From Nesterenkonia sp. E16_10 (GTDB taxonomy: Bacteria > Actinomycetota > Actinomycetes > Actinomycetales > Micrococcaceae), in assembly GCF_017347085.1 (NCBI RefSeq), contig NZ_JADPSA010000004.1, positions 1-61,184 on the forward strand: 61,184 nt of DNA. Reading direction: 5' to 3'. Both the position numbers and the translations under genes were made by a program. Shown piece after piece: positions 7,803-16,043 of this stretch (its first letter is position 1; each line of letters opens with the position of its first letter). The notes below the pieces were generated by a model that searched no databases, was not told where the DNA came from, and saw only the letters and a list, made by a program, of their open reading frames with translations.

Positions 7803-7890
7803 TGGCGTAGGTGCTGAGTTGCTGGCTGGACCTCTACCGAGGATGGGCACCCGATTCTAGATCGGCTCCCCACAAGGTAGGGGTCCAGTT
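7803..7890 (+). ncRNA. Candidate structured RNA or leader
   Basis: This non-coding stretch begins about 7 bases after the TATACT box. A 13-bp stem pairs 7826-7838 with 7876-7888, with one G-U. It encloses a second perfect hairpin, CCGAT/ATCGG, at 7851-7865, and pyrimidine/purine-rich strands that could pair further. A longer-range pairing of 7901-7906 with 7971-7976 is also possible. All three frames carry stops. It could be an independent small RNA or the leader of the small gene at 8017. It matches no RNA family I recognise. Confidence 0.35.
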
Positions 7891-8016
7891 CGTTTCTGTA
7901 GGGCGTGTACTCTGAGGCGCGACGAGGGAGGGCGACTTGGGGGTATGACGTAGTGCGGACCACATGTGATACGCCCCACATTTCTATTCGCATTCACTGA
8001 CTGGCGGGGGTACTGT

Positions 8017-8235
8017 ATGTACATGAGCGCACTGACCCTACCTCGCATCCATACCCTCAGGTATGCGTCTTCTGAGAGCGTTCACCTCATTGCGACCCCC
8101 AATGATGACGGCCTCACTGATAGTGAGCGCCAGCGGTATGCGGACCAGTACCGCGAGCAGCACCTTACTGTCACTAGCGAGGATCTAAAGGCCGCTAGGC
8201 AAACTTTAGGTGCCATTGGACGATACGCCGCCTAA
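8017..8235 (+). CDS. Small protein coupled to a GNAT acetyltransferase
   Basis: This 72-residue protein has an N-terminal strand-like segment (LPRIHTLRYASSESVHLI) and a C-terminal helix (SEDLKAARQTLGAIGRYAA). The ATG at 8017 has a GGCGGGGG ribosome site 6 bases upstream. A second ATG at 8023 is possible. The stop codon is followed directly by the start of the acetyltransferase gene, so the two are translated together. No family is recognised. In this position it could be an antitoxin or specificity partner, but no DNA-binding motif is obvious. Confidence 0.5.
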   Translation: MYMSALTLPRIHTLRYASSESVHLIATPNDDGLTDSERQRYADQYREQHLTVTSEDLKAARQTLGAIGRYAA

Positions 8236-8760
8236 GTGGAGGTCACCGTCACCGAGGCCGCGCCTCATCATATAGGCGCCCTCACGACGTTCTGTTGTGC
8301 AGACCCAGCGGGATGGGTGCGCGATCCCGTTCGAGGAAAGTATCACCCGCAGCCTCACGCAATGAAGACGCAGTCAATGGTCCGGGACCTCAAGCCGCAG
8401 AAGATTCCCAAAGACGACTTGCTACTACTTGGAGTCAATGACCAGACAATACTGAGTGTCTTGTTGCTCCGGATGGGCGACGATCCCGATCCATCCTCCG
8501 TCGATGAGTCAGGCTTCTTCCTCGTAGGACTCCTGGCGGTCCGAATCGATGCTCAAGGACAGGGCTTTGGTCGTCAGATGTTGGATCTGGCGCTCACGAT
8601 TGTCGAGGAGAATCGCGACAGCAAGCCCAAATGTCATTCTTGGCCGACCCTGGCAAGGATCGAGTCCACGAATGAGGCTAGCAAGCGACTCTTCCGTAGT
8701 CGCGGATTCGCCTACTCCAAGAACGTCGATGAGGAGCTGGAACTTTGGGCGCACCCCTAG
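8236..8760 (+). CDS. GNAT-family N-acetyltransferase
   Basis: This 174-residue protein carries the GNAT acetyl-CoA signature: a strand FLVGLLAVRID, then the pyrophosphate loop AQGQGFGRQML at about 108-118, and the late NEASKRLFRSRGF motif. GNAT enzymes move an acetyl group from acetyl-CoA to an amine on a small molecule, protein or aminoacyl-tRNA. The substrate cannot be read from sequence. The GTG start abuts the stop of the 72-residue gene, implying coupling. The pair lies in lower-GC accessory DNA beside the phage module, so it may be cargo of that element. Confidence 0.75.
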   Translation: MEVTVTEAAPHHIGALTTFCCADPAGWVRDPVRGKYHPQPHAMKTQSMVRDLKPQKIPKDDLLLLGVNDQTILSVLLLRMGDDPDPSSVDESGFFLVGLLAVRIDAQGQGFGRQMLDLALTIVEENRDSKPKCHSWPTLARIESTNEASKRLFRSRGFAYSKNVDEELELWAHP

Positions 8761-8792
8761 TCTGCAGAGGCTTCAGTTGAGGCGTGTGGCAT

Positions 8793-8810
8793 CCCAACAT
8801 TTTCCCAACA
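8793..8810. repeat. CCCAACA direct repeats, possible att-proximal sequence
   Basis: CCCAACA occurs at 8793-8799 and again at 8804-8810, separated by TTTT. Short direct repeats of this kind are common near attachment sites of tyrosine-recombinase elements in Actinobacteria, where they bind integrase arms. No integrase gene is in the window and the left end of the element is lost, so a matching att copy cannot be tested here. Nothing else gene-like is seen from 8761 to 8915. Confidence 0.2.
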
Positions 8811-8915
8811 CGAACCGCGTACGGGATCGGACTCCACTGGTCGTGGCCATAGGACGAAACCCTGACATCACGCGGTAGTAGGCGGACCCCATAGGTTGTC
8901 GTTTACCTCATGGAG

Positions 8916-8974
8916 GTAGGAGTCCTACACCCGGCAGTAAAGCCAGGAGGGCACCCGGCAGTAAAGCCAGGAGG
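8916..8974. repeat. Inverted repeat plus 23-bp direct repeat (two copies)
   Basis: GTAGGA-G-TCCTAC at 8916-8928 is a perfect short palindrome. It leads into two identical 23-bp copies (8928-8950 and 8952-8974, period 24; core CCCGGCAGTAAAGCCAGGAG). The repeats lie about 50 bases before the start of the monooxygenase-fold gene and mark the return to high-GC backbone. They may be a regulator-binding array or the edge of the inserted element. Confidence 0.5.
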
Positions 8975-9026
8975 GCCCCGCCGGGAGGGGCTGACAGGTC
9001 CGCGCGGCGCCTCTACTGTGAATCCC

Positions 9027-9326
9027 ATGACCTTCGCCAATGTGGGGACGCTGGGAGTTGCGCCGGGCGCCCGGGACCAGGTGGTGTCCCTGTTGACTCG
9101 GCACAACCCAGACCTGCAGCAGGCGGGTTGTCTGCTCTATGAGGTGGGCATCAGCGAGGAGCACCCCGAGACGGTCTTCGTCACCGAGCTCTGGACCTCT
9201 GCCGAGGCTCACCGAGCCTCGCTGCAGCTGGCGAGCGTCCAGGCGCTCATCGCAGAGGCCATGCCCCTGCTCTCCGGCGCCATGGACGGCCACCGGTTCG
9301 AGGTGATCGGGTCCCCGCTGCATTGA
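9027..9326 (+). CDS. Antibiotic biosynthesis monooxygenase (ABM)-fold protein
   Basis: This 99-residue protein has the ABM/YgiN-like ferredoxin fold pattern: a first strand MTFANVGTLGVAPG, a helix DQVVSLLTRHNP, then CLLYEVGISEEHPETVFVTELW and HRASLQLASVQALIAE. Members are small dimeric enzymes acting on quinols or haem, or of unknown activity. The ATG at 9027 is preferred to an in-frame upstream ATG at 8910 because the latter would translate the 23-bp repeats. TACTGT at 9014-9019, 7 bases before the ATG, may give a leaderless transcript. The gene converges on the peptidase pair downstream. Confidence 0.75.
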   Translation: MTFANVGTLGVAPGARDQVVSLLTRHNPDLQQAGCLLYEVGISEEHPETVFVTELWTSAEAHRASLQLASVQALIAEAMPLLSGAMDGHRFEVIGSPLH

Positions 9327-9367
9327 GGTCGCCGCAGCAGGGACCACCCGATCCAATGAAGCGGTCG

Positions 9368-9634
9368 CTACTGGACCTCTGCGTCGGGTGGGGCGATATG
9401 GTGCTGTTGGGCGCCGTCGGCGGAGGCTACTCCGGCCACCGCCGAGAAGCTCGGCGGCTCGTCCGCCGCCTGGGCCTGGATCCCCGGGGAGGTGGCGGTG
9501 TGCCCGGTGATCTGTCCGAGGCTGCGCAGCACCCGGTCAACGATCAGCCCTGCCGCCTCCAGGTCCGCGGCCACCTGGTCGATGCCGTCCAGGTGCTCCT
9601 CGTCGACGGTGATGATCCACTGCTGATCCGGCAC
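9368..9634 (-). CDS. Small protein coupled to the S8 peptidase; inhibitor- or chaperone-like
   Basis: This 88-residue protein has a GTG start only 6 bases after the stop of the upstream peptidase gene, so the two are almost certainly co-translated. The first half (QWIITVDEEHLDGIDQVAAD, then LEAAGLIVDRVLRSLGQITG) has the beta-alpha-beta pattern of the inhibitor I9/peptidase propeptide fold. The last 35 residues are low-complexity. Small proteins like this accompany S8 peptidases in actinobacteria and are sometimes misnamed ketohydroxyglutarate aldolase. A stand-alone propeptide that folds or inhibits the peptidase is inferred, not shown. Confidence 0.65.
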   Translation of the reverse strand: MPDQQWIITVDEEHLDGIDQVAADLEAAGLIVDRVLRSLGQITGHTATSPGIQAQAADEPPSFSAVAGVASADGAQQHHIAPPDAEVQ

Positions 9635-9640
9635 GCCCGA

Positions 9641-10807
9641 TCACCCGTCCTGTGCCGGAATCACGGCCAGTCCGGCCCCGACGTCTTCCACGTCGGCGCC
9701 TGAGAGCGGGCGCGCGGTTCGAATCAGCTCATCCCACAGCGGCTGGCCGCGCAGCCCGGTGGAGGCCGAGAGCAGCGCGGCGACGCCGGAGACATGCGGG
9801 GCCGCCATGGAGGTGCCGCTGATGCTGCGGTGATGCTCGGGGCCGGGCCAGGAGGAATAGATGTCCACCCCAGGCCCGGCGATGTCGACCTCCCCGCCGT
9901 CATGAGGCAGCGAGCGGGCCGAGAAGTCCGCGACCTGCAGCCCCGCGTCCAACGCCGCCACCGCCATGACGTAGGGGCTGTTCGCCGGTGCCCCCACGAA
10001 CCCAGGATCACCCGCGCTGCGCCCGGCGTTATTGCCCGCCGCCGCGATCAGCACCGAACCCCGCTCGAGCGCCCGCCGCCCCGCGGTCACATACGGCGGA
10101 TGGATCTCGCGCACATCGGCGCCGAGTGACATCGAGATGATCTGACAGTCGTTCTGCAGGGCCCAGTCGATTCCCGCAAGGATCGAGGCGTCCGAACCGG
10201 AGCCGTCGGCACCGAGCACCTTGCCCGAGAAGATCTCGACTCCGGAAGCCACGCCGAAGCCTCGCCCGGACGGGGGAGCCCAGGGCCCACAGGCGGAGCC
10301 CACGCAGTGGGTGCCGTGTCCGTGCACGTCTGCGGGGCCTTCGCCGGGGATGAAGGACTCTGCGGTCACGGCGCGCCCCAGGAAGTCCGGATGCTCGAGA
10401 TCGAAGCCGGTGTCCAGCACCGCGATGCGCACCCCGGCGCCGGTGCGTCCGGCCTCCTGGGCGCGCCCGATCTCCACCGCCTGCAGCCCCCAGGTGAGCT
10501 CGGGCGTGTCCGTGAACAGCGCCGCGGTGGGCTCGACGGCGGAGGGCAGCTCGACGGCCGGCAGATCCGCCGCCCGGCCACCGATCGCGTAATAGGTCAG
10601 CTCGGGGCTGTAGCTCATCGGGGCTCGACGGTCCCGGCACCGTCCGCTGAAGGCCTCGAGGTCACCGGCCTCACCGTCCACCACGCCCACGCCGAGGCGC
10701 GGGAAATAGCTGTCCGTGGAGAAGCCCTGGGCGCTGAGCAGCCCGGGGGCATCATGTTCGAGCATCTGAGAATCTGCGGTGTCGAAGGTCACTACGTAAC
10801 GTCCCAT
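9641..10807 (-). CDS. S8-family subtilisin-like serine peptidase
   Basis: This 388-residue peptidase has a complete Asp-His-Ser triad: AVLDTGFD (Asp near 132), HGHGTHCVG (His near 164) and SGTSMAAPHVSG near the C-terminus, with the oxyanion Asn in AAAGNN. No signal peptide or membrane anchor is seen, suggesting a cytoplasmic enzyme. The first 60 residues (MGRYVVTFDTADSQML onwards) look like a short pro-region. An ATG ten codons upstream (10837) is an alternative start behind a TAGCCT hexamer. The gene is divergent from purK and followed by the small coupled partner. Confidence 0.88.
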   Translation of the reverse strand: MGRYVVTFDTADSQMLEHDAPGLLSAQGFSTDSYFPRLGVGVVDGEAGDLEAFSGRCRDRRAPMSYSPELTYYAIGGRAADLPAVELPSAVEPTAALFTDTPELTWGLQAVEIGRAQEAGRTGAGVRIAVLDTGFDLEHPDFLGRAVTAESFIPGEGPADVHGHGTHCVGSACGPWAPPSGRGFGVASGVEIFSGKVLGADGSGSDASILAGIDWALQNDCQIISMSLGADVREIHPPYVTAGRRALERGSVLIAAAGNNAGRSAGDPGFVGAPANSPYVMAVAALDAGLQVADFSARSLPHDGGEVDIAGPGVDIYSSWPGPEHHRSISGTSMAAPHVSGVAALLSASTGLRGQPLWDELIRTARPLSGADVEDVGAGLAVIPAQDG

Positions 10808-10969
10808 TGCGGTCCCATCCCTGCGTCGTGGCGACATGTGAACCCCAGGCTAGGGTCGCAACCTGCACATCCGCCGAGTGACCTGGGGATTGGTGGGGCC
10901 GGTCGGCTGTCCGGCGTTCTCGGCCCCGGCCGGGGTGTTTCCCTGTGCGAGCCAGCGGAGGTCATGGCG

Positions 10970-10975
10970 CATAAT
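10970..10975 (+). promoter_or_regulatory. -10 box of purK (CATAAT)
   Basis: CATAAT ends 8 bases before the GTG start of purK, and no ribosome site fits between them. This spacing suggests transcription beginning at or just before the start codon, that is, a leaderless mRNA. No convincing -35 is present. Confidence 0.5.
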
Positions 10976-10983
10976 TGGGGACT

Positions 10984-12270
10984 GTGACGCGACAGGACAG
11001 CAACCCAGATCAGCCCAGCGGCCCCGCCGGCACCCCGAAGATCGGGGTCATCGGCGACGGCCAGCTGGCCCGCATGATGGCCCCGGCCGCCGTGGAGCTG
11101 GGCATCGAGCTGCACCTGCTCGCGGGCTCGGCCGATTCCTCGGCCGCCCAGGTCATCCCGCACACCACCCTCGGGGACTACACCGACCCCGACGCGGTGG
11201 TCGCCTTCGCGGCCGACCTGGACGTGATCACCTTCGACCATGAGCATGTGCCCGCCGAGGTGCTCGACGCGCTCACCGCGGCCGGCACCGAGATGCACCC
11301 TGGTCCCGAGGCGCTGATCTACGCCCAGGACAAGCTCGCGATGCGCCGCGCCGTGGAGCAGCTCGGCCTGCCGAACCCGCGCTGGGCCGAGGTCCGCAGC
11401 GTCGAGGACCTCCTGGGATTCGGCGCCGACGTCGGCTGGCCTGTGGTGCTGAAGACCCCGCGCGGCGGCTATGACGGCAAGGGGGTCCGGATGATCGACT
11501 CAGCGGAGCAGGCCGCAGAGGCTCAGGACTGGTTCGGCCGCGCCGCCGAAACCGGTTCCTCTCTGCTTGCGGAGCAGAAGGTGCGCTACACCCGGGAGCT
11601 CTCCGCGCAGGTGGCGCGCTCCGCTGCGGGGGAGACCGTGACCTACCCGGTGGTGGAATCCACTCAGACCAATGGGGTCTGCGATGAGGTCATCGCTCCG
11701 GCGCCGCAGACCAGCGCGGACCACCTGGAGCTGTGCGAGCGCATCGCTCGCACGGTCGCTGAGAAGCTGCAGGTCACCGGCATGCTCGCGGTGGAGCTCT
11801 TCGAGATCAGTGAGAATGATGCTGACCCCGAGACCGGGACCACCGCCGGCATCTATATCAACGAACTCGCCATGCGGCCGCACAACTCCGGGCACTGGAC
11901 CATGGACGGATCCGTCACCAGCCAGTTCGAGCAGCACCTGCGCGCGGTGCTCGGGCTTCCGCTGGGCGCCACCGAGGTCAAGGGCGGCGCCGGCGGCTAC
12001 ACGGTGATGAAGAACCTGCTCGGCAGCGCCGCCGGGGAGCAACGGTCCCTGCACGACTCCTTCGCTGCGGCGATGCGCCGCTCGCCGGGATCCAAGATCC
12101 ACCTCTACGGCAAGGAAGCCCGCCCGGGTCGCAAGATCGGGCATGTGAACATCCTCACCCAGACGCTCTCCACGCAGGAGACCTGGGAGGCGCGCCGCGT
12201 GCGGCTCCAGCGCGTGCGCCGAGCCGCCGCCGATGTGGCCGAGATCATCGTGGAAGGACCTGCCCAGTGA
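10984..12270 (+). CDS. purK: 5-(Carboxyamino)imidazole ribonucleotide synthase
   Basis: PurK (428 residues) uses ATP and bicarbonate to carboxylate AIR to N5-CAIR in purine synthesis, and PurE then converts the product. The ATP-grasp layout is clear: a nucleotide-type N-terminus IGVIGDGQLARMM, the ATP loop KTPRGGYDGKGVR, and the metal-binding segment INELAMRPHNSGHWT. The C-terminus includes HLYGKEARPGRKIGHVN. The GTG start at 10984 follows a CATAAT box. A TTG three codons upstream is less likely. The stop codon lies inside the first unit of a 15-bp tandem repeat that fills the gap to purE. Confidence 0.95.
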   Translation: MTRQDSNPDQPSGPAGTPKIGVIGDGQLARMMAPAAVELGIELHLLAGSADSSAAQVIPHTTLGDYTDPDAVVAFAADLDVITFDHEHVPAEVLDALTAAGTEMHPGPEALIYAQDKLAMRRAVEQLGLPNPRWAEVRSVEDLLGFGADVGWPVVLKTPRGGYDGKGVRMIDSAEQAAEAQDWFGRAAETGSSLLAEQKVRYTRELSAQVARSAAGETVTYPVVESTQTNGVCDEVIAPAPQTSADHLELCERIARTVAEKLQVTGMLAVELFEISENDADPETGTTAGIYINELAMRPHNSGHWTMDGSVTSQFEQHLRAVLGLPLGATEVKGGAGGYTVMKNLLGSAAGEQRSLHDSFAAAMRRSPGSKIHLYGKEARPGRKIGHVNILTQTLSTQETWEARRVRLQRVRRAAADVAEIIVEGPAQ

Positions 12271-12385
12271 ACCAGCACCCAATGATCCAGCACCCAGTGA
12301 GCCAGACCCAGTGAGCCAGAACCCAGCGCGCCAGACCCCCGTGAGTGAGAACCCGACCCTTGAGTGAGAACCCAGTGAGCCAGAA
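12263..12385 (+). repeat. 15-bp degenerate tandem repeat spanning the purK-purE junction
   Basis: About eight head-to-tail units resemble CCCAGTGAGCCAGAA. The first contains the purK stop codon and the last ones form the start of purE. Most units carry a GTGA or TGA, so the array offers several possible GTG starts to purE. Unit length is mostly 15 bp (five codons), with copies of 14 and 19 bp that break the frame. Copy-number change would alter spacing and start choice. Confidence 0.75.
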
Positions 12386-13016
12386 CCCCGAGAGTCACCC
12401 TGCCGAGCACCAGGCCGCCGGCGCGGCCTCGAGCGACGACGTCGGCGCGCCAGTCCGCGCCGCCGAGGCCCAGACCCGCAGCGCCGCTGCGGCCCAGGTC
12501 GGTCTGGTCATGGGATCGAACTCCGACTGGCCCGTCATGAAGGCCGCCGCCCAGGCGCTGGACGAGTTCGGCATCACCTTCGAGGCCGACGTCGTCTCGG
12601 CCCACCGGATGGCCGAGGAGATGATCAGCTACGGCAAGACCGCCCACGAGCGAGGGATCCGGGTGATCATCGCCGGCGCCGGGGGAGCAGCCCACCTGCC
12701 CGGCATGCTGGCCTCGGTCACGCCGCTGCCGGTGATCGGCGTGCCGGTGCCGCTGAAGCACCTCGACGGCATGGATTCGCTGCTGAGCATCGTGCAGATG
12801 CCCGCCGGGGTGCCGGTGGCGACCGTCTCTGTGGGCGGCGCCCGCAATGCCGGTCTGCTCGCCGTGCGCACCCTGGCCGCCGGAGACTCCGCCCAGGCCG
12901 CGCAGCTGCGCGAGAGCCTGCTGGACTTCCAGAAGTCGCTGGCCGCCGAGGCCCACGCCAAGGGCGCCGCGCTGCGCGAAGAGGCCGCCGAGCTGGGCAC
13001 GTACCGGACGCGATGA
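12345..13016 (+). CDS. purE: N5-carboxyaminoimidazole ribonucleotide mutase
   Basis: Class I PurE (223 residues as drawn) moves the carboxyl group of N5-CAIR to give CAIR. The catalytic core begins near residue 51: [14 protein letters not shown], then [18 protein letters not shown], and [20 protein letters not shown]. The first 50 residues are a low-complexity extension, partly encoded by the 15-bp repeats. The true start is uncertain: GTG at 12345, GTG at 12375 or another repeat-borne GTG. None has a convincing ribosome site. The gene ends in an ATGA overlap with the LCP gene. Confidence 0.92.
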   Translation: MRTRPLSENPVSQNPESHPAEHQAAGAASSDDVGAPVRAAEAQTRSAAAAQVGLVMGSNSDWPVMKAAAQALDEFGITFEADVVSAHRMAEEMISYGKTAHERGIRVIIAGAGGAAHLPGMLASVTPLPVIGVPVPLKHLDGMDSLLSIVQMPAGVPVATVSVGGARNAGLLAVRTLAAGDSAQAAQLRESLLDFQKSLAAEAHAKGAALREEAAELGTYRTR

Positions 13017-14653
13017 GCGACTCCACGATCAGCTATCACCGGTTCACCACCGAACCCGAGGTGATCCGAAGCCCGCAGCGCGGTTCCGAGACCGACCGCA
13101 CCCGACGCGCCCTGATGCTCCTGGCGCTGACCTTGTTCATCCCCGGCGCCGCCCAGATCGCTGCGGGTTCCAAGAAGCTCGGCCGCGCCGCCCTGGCCGT
13201 CACGGTCGGCTGCTGGTTCTCCGCGCTCCTGCTGGGACTGATGTTCCTGACCATGCGCGGCGTCGTGCTCTCGCTGCTGACCCAGCCGTTCATGCTCTGG
13301 CTCAGCGCGGTGGTGCTGGGCGCGCTGGCGCTCGGCTGGCTGATCCTCTGGCTGGACACCTTCCGGCTGCTCCACTTCACCTCCCTGGCACCGGGACTCA
13401 AGCCGATCGTCGCCGTCGTGCTGGTGGTGCTGATCACCGTGACCTCGGGTGCGCTGGGCTACGGCGCCAAACTGGTCAATGAGGGTCGTGCCGCGCTGGA
13501 CGGGACCTTCGCCTCCGGTCCCGGCATCGACGCCGTGGATGGGCGGTATAACTTCCTGCTCATGGGCGCCGACGCCGGCGAGGGTCGCGAGGGCCTGCGC
13601 CCGGACTCCATCCACGTGGTCAGCGTCAACGAGGACTCTGCAGAGACGATCATCTTCTCGATCCCGCGCAATTTCCAGAACGCCCAGTTCAACGAGGACT
13701 CCCCGCTCAACGCGGTCTATCCGACGGGCTATGACTGTGGCGACGAGTGCATCATCAACTTCCTCTACACCGATGTTATGAACAACCATCAGGACCTCTA
13801 CCCCGAAGCTGAGGATCCCGGTGCCGAAGCCATGATGGACGCGGTCTCCGGAAGCCTGAACCTGGAGGTCTCCGGCTACGTGATGGTGGACATGAACGGC
13901 TTCGAGCAGCTCATCGACGCCATGGGCGGGGTGAGTGTGGACTCCGGCGGCTGGGTGCCCTACCGCGGCCCGATGCCCGACGGCAGCTGGGGAGACAACT
14001 GGTGGGCCCCCGGTGTGTACGAGTTCTCGGGCCAGGAGGCTCTGGCCTACGCACGCTCGCGCACCTTCAGCTCCGACTACAACCGCATCCAGCGTCAGCA
14101 GTGCATCCAGCAGGCGATGATGTCCCAGTTCAATCCGCAGACGCTGCTCTCGCGATTCAGCGAGATCATGCAGGCCGGAGAGAACGTGGTGGAGACCAAC
14201 CTGCCGCAGTCCCAGCTGGGCTCGTTCCTGGACCTGGCCGTGGACGCGCAGGGCCAGACCCCCCAGCGTCTGGTCCTTGGCGCCCCCGACTTCGGGGCCT
14301 CCGGCGACCTGTTCTCCACCTATCCTGATTTCGAGCAGATCCAGCAGCGGGTGGATGAGCTGATCGCCAACGAGGAGCACCAGAGCGGCGGCGGGCTCTT
14401 CGGCTCTGCCGGGTTCCTGCCCGCACAATCCGGGCCGCTCGGTGTGATGCTGGCGACGCCGGCTCAGGCCACCGGGCAGGCCGCTGGCGCGGCCGAGGAC
14501 GACGAGCCCTCGATCGAGCCGACGCCGCCGCCCACCCAGCCAGACGGTTCGGAACTGACCCGGGAGTATCTGATCGACGCTCAGCGCAATGGTCAGACCG
14601 GGGTCCTCGAGGAGGCCGCCTCCTCGAACTACCGCTGCGACCCGGTGAATTAG
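13013..14653 (+). CDS. LytR-CpsA-Psr (LCP) family membrane protein
   Basis: This 546-residue protein has four predicted N-terminal membrane spans (about residues 33-150) and an extracellular LCP domain (about 180-420). Typical elements are [29 protein letters not shown] and [20 protein letters not shown], whose Asp/Arg residues bind pyrophosphate and metal. LCP proteins attach teichoic acid, arabinogalactan or other polymers to peptidoglycan. Four spans rather than one is longer than the standard form. The ATG overlaps the purE stop (ATGA). The C-terminus is Pro- and Thr-rich and probably lies in the wall. Confidence 0.9.
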   Translation: MSDSTISYHRFTTEPEVIRSPQRGSETDRTRRALMLLALTLFIPGAAQIAAGSKKLGRAALAVTVGCWFSALLLGLMFLTMRGVVLSLLTQPFMLWLSAVVLGALALGWLILWLDTFRLLHFTSLAPGLKPIVAVVLVVLITVTSGALGYGAKLVNEGRAALDGTFASGPGIDAVDGRYNFLLMGADAGEGREGLRPDSIHVVSVNEDSAETIIFSIPRNFQNAQFNEDSPLNAVYPTGYDCGDECIINFLYTDVMNNHQDLYPEAEDPGAEAMMDAVSGSLNLEVSGYVMVDMNGFEQLIDAMGGVSVDSGGWVPYRGPMPDGSWGDNWWAPGVYEFSGQEALAYARSRTFSSDYNRIQRQQCIQQAMMSQFNPQTLLSRFSEIMQAGENVVETNLPQSQLGSFLDLAVDAQGQTPQRLVLGAPDFGASGDLFSTYPDFEQIQQRVDELIANEEHQSGGGLFGSAGFLPAQSGPLGVMLATPAQATGQAAGAAEDDEPSIEPTPPPTQPDGSELTREYLIDAQRNGQTGVLEEAASSNYRCDPVN

Positions 14654-14659
14654 GGCTGA

Positions 14660-14665
14660 TAAGGT
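14660..14665 (+). promoter_or_regulatory. -10-like TAAGGT before manA
   Basis: TAAGGT ends 7 bases before the manA ATG and directly follows the LCP stop codon. There is no Shine-Dalgarno sequence in between, so a leaderless start is likely. Confidence 0.4.
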
Positions 14666-14672
14666 TCTCCCG

Positions 14673-16043
14673 ATGTTCAAGATGATCAACCCTGTTCGCG
14701 ACTACGCGTGGGGTTCCACCACCGCGTTCAGGGAGCTCTTCGGCTGGGCCGCATCCGCGACCCCGCAGGCCGAGCTCTGGATGGGGGCTCATCCGTCAGG
14801 TCCGTCGCTTCTGGAGCTGCCCTCTGACGGCGTGCAGGGTCCCGGTGAGATCACCTCGCTCCCGGAGTACCTGCACGACTCAGCCCAGTCCTCGGAGAAC
14901 TTCCCCTTTCTGCTCAAGGTGCTCGCCGCCGAGCAGCCGCTCTCGATCCAGTCGCACCCCACCGCGGAGCGGGCCCGCCTCGGCTTCGCGGCGGAGGAGA
15001 CCGCCGGGATCGCCCGGGACGCTGCGCACCGCAGCTATAAGGACCCCCACGCCAAGCCAGAACTGATCGTGGCGCTGACGGAGTTCTCCGCGCTGTGCGG
15101 CTTCCGGCCCTACACGGAGGCTGCCACGGTCCTGGAGTCGCTGCGCACGTGGCTTGCCGGTCTCGGCCACGGCGGAGCGGAGCAGCAGGATCACCCGCAG
15201 CTGCGCTCGGTGCTGGATCGGCTGCACAGCTGCGTGGTCGCGCAGGACTACGCTGCAGCGCTGGAGCAGCTGCTGGGTAGCCACCGGGACGAGTCCGTGA
15301 TCGCCGCCGGCCAGCTGCACGGCATGCTGGACCCGGTGGCAGGACCGCGGAGGGAGGGCGAGGCCGGAGGAATCACGGCGTCCCTGGACCCGGGCACGCG
15401 AGGGATGCTGGACCAGGTCAGCGCGGCGTTCCCGCAGGACCCGGGCATCTTCGTCACACTGCTGCTCAACCGGGTGCAGCTGGCGCCCGGAGAGTCGATC
15501 TATCTGCCCGCCGGGAATCTCCACGCCTACCTGCACGGGGTCGGCGTGGAGCTCATGGGCAACTCCGACAATGTGCTGCGCGGCGGACTGACCGGCAAGC
15601 ACCTGGATGTCGAGGAGCTGCTCAGCGTCACCGACTTCGGGGTGCTCCCGGTTCCGCACTGCCCGGTGCAGCGCAGTCACGCTGACCCGCGCCGAACCAG
15701 CTACCAGGCACCGTTTGAGGAGTTCGCGCTGGAACGCTTCGAACTGCCCGGAGAGGCGACGCTGGAACGGTCCGGCCCCGGTATCGTGCTGTGCACGGCC
15801 GGGGAGCTCACGCTGCACGCTCCGCGCGGCACTGGCGATGAGTGGGCTCCACCGAATGGCACCGGCGTCGGCGCGGGACTCACCTCAGGCTCAGAAAAAC
15901 CTCATATGCTGACTCTCACCCCCGGCGAATCCGCCTTCTTGCCGGACACCGCCGGCCACCGGCTGAGCGCCGCCGCTCACGCCCAGGCCTTCCTGGCCAG
16001 CTCCACCTTCGCCAGCACAGACCGGCAGGAATATCGCCCATGA
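14673..16043 (+). CDS. manA: Mannose-6-phosphate isomerase, class I
   Basis: This 456-residue zinc enzyme interconverts fructose-6-phosphate and mannose-6-phosphate and feeds GDP-mannose for glycans. The metal-site motifs are visible: PLSIQSHPT (Gln and His ligands), YKDPHAKPEL, and LHAYLHGVGVELMGNSDNVLRGGLTGKH near the substrate site. The N-terminus (NPVRDYAWGSTTAFRELFG) is typical of the class. Its place between an LCP protein and GtrA, with a giant glycosyltransferase nearby, suggests supply of mannosyl donors for envelope polymers. The stop overlaps the gtrA start. Confidence 0.93.
   Translation: MFKMINPVRDYAWGSTTAFRELFGWAASATPQAELWMGAHPSGPSLLELPSDGVQGPGEITSLPEYLHDSAQSSENFPFLLKVLAAEQPLSIQSHPTAERARLGFAAEETAGIARDAAHRSYKDPHAKPELIVALTEFSALCGFRPYTEAATVLESLRTWLAGLGHGGAEQQDHPQLRSVLDRLHSCVVAQDYAAALEQLLGSHRDESVIAAGQLHGMLDPVAGPRREGEAGGITASLDPGTRGMLDQVSAAFPQDPGIFVTLLLNRVQLAPGESIYLPAGNLHAYLHGVGVELMGNSDNVLRGGLTGKHLDVEELLSVTDFGVLPVPHCPVQRSHADPRRTSYQAPFEEFALERFELPGEATLERSGPGIVLCTAGELTLHAPRGTGDEWAPPNGTGVGAGLTSGSEKPHMLTLTPGESAFLPDTAGHRLSAAAHAQAFLASSTFASTDRQEYRP

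Noticed and set aside
7778-7965. tRNA gene at the end of the phage block
   Set aside because: GTTC-like bases are present near 7889, but no cloverleaf with an anticodon arm and acceptor stem can be drawn; the main stem is 13 bp long.
12629-14689. Long open frame (686 codons) on the minus strand opposite purE and the LCP gene
   Set aside because: It is antisense to two genes with clear family motifs. Its translation is Gly/Arg/His-rich without any recognisable domain. High GC makes such shadows common.
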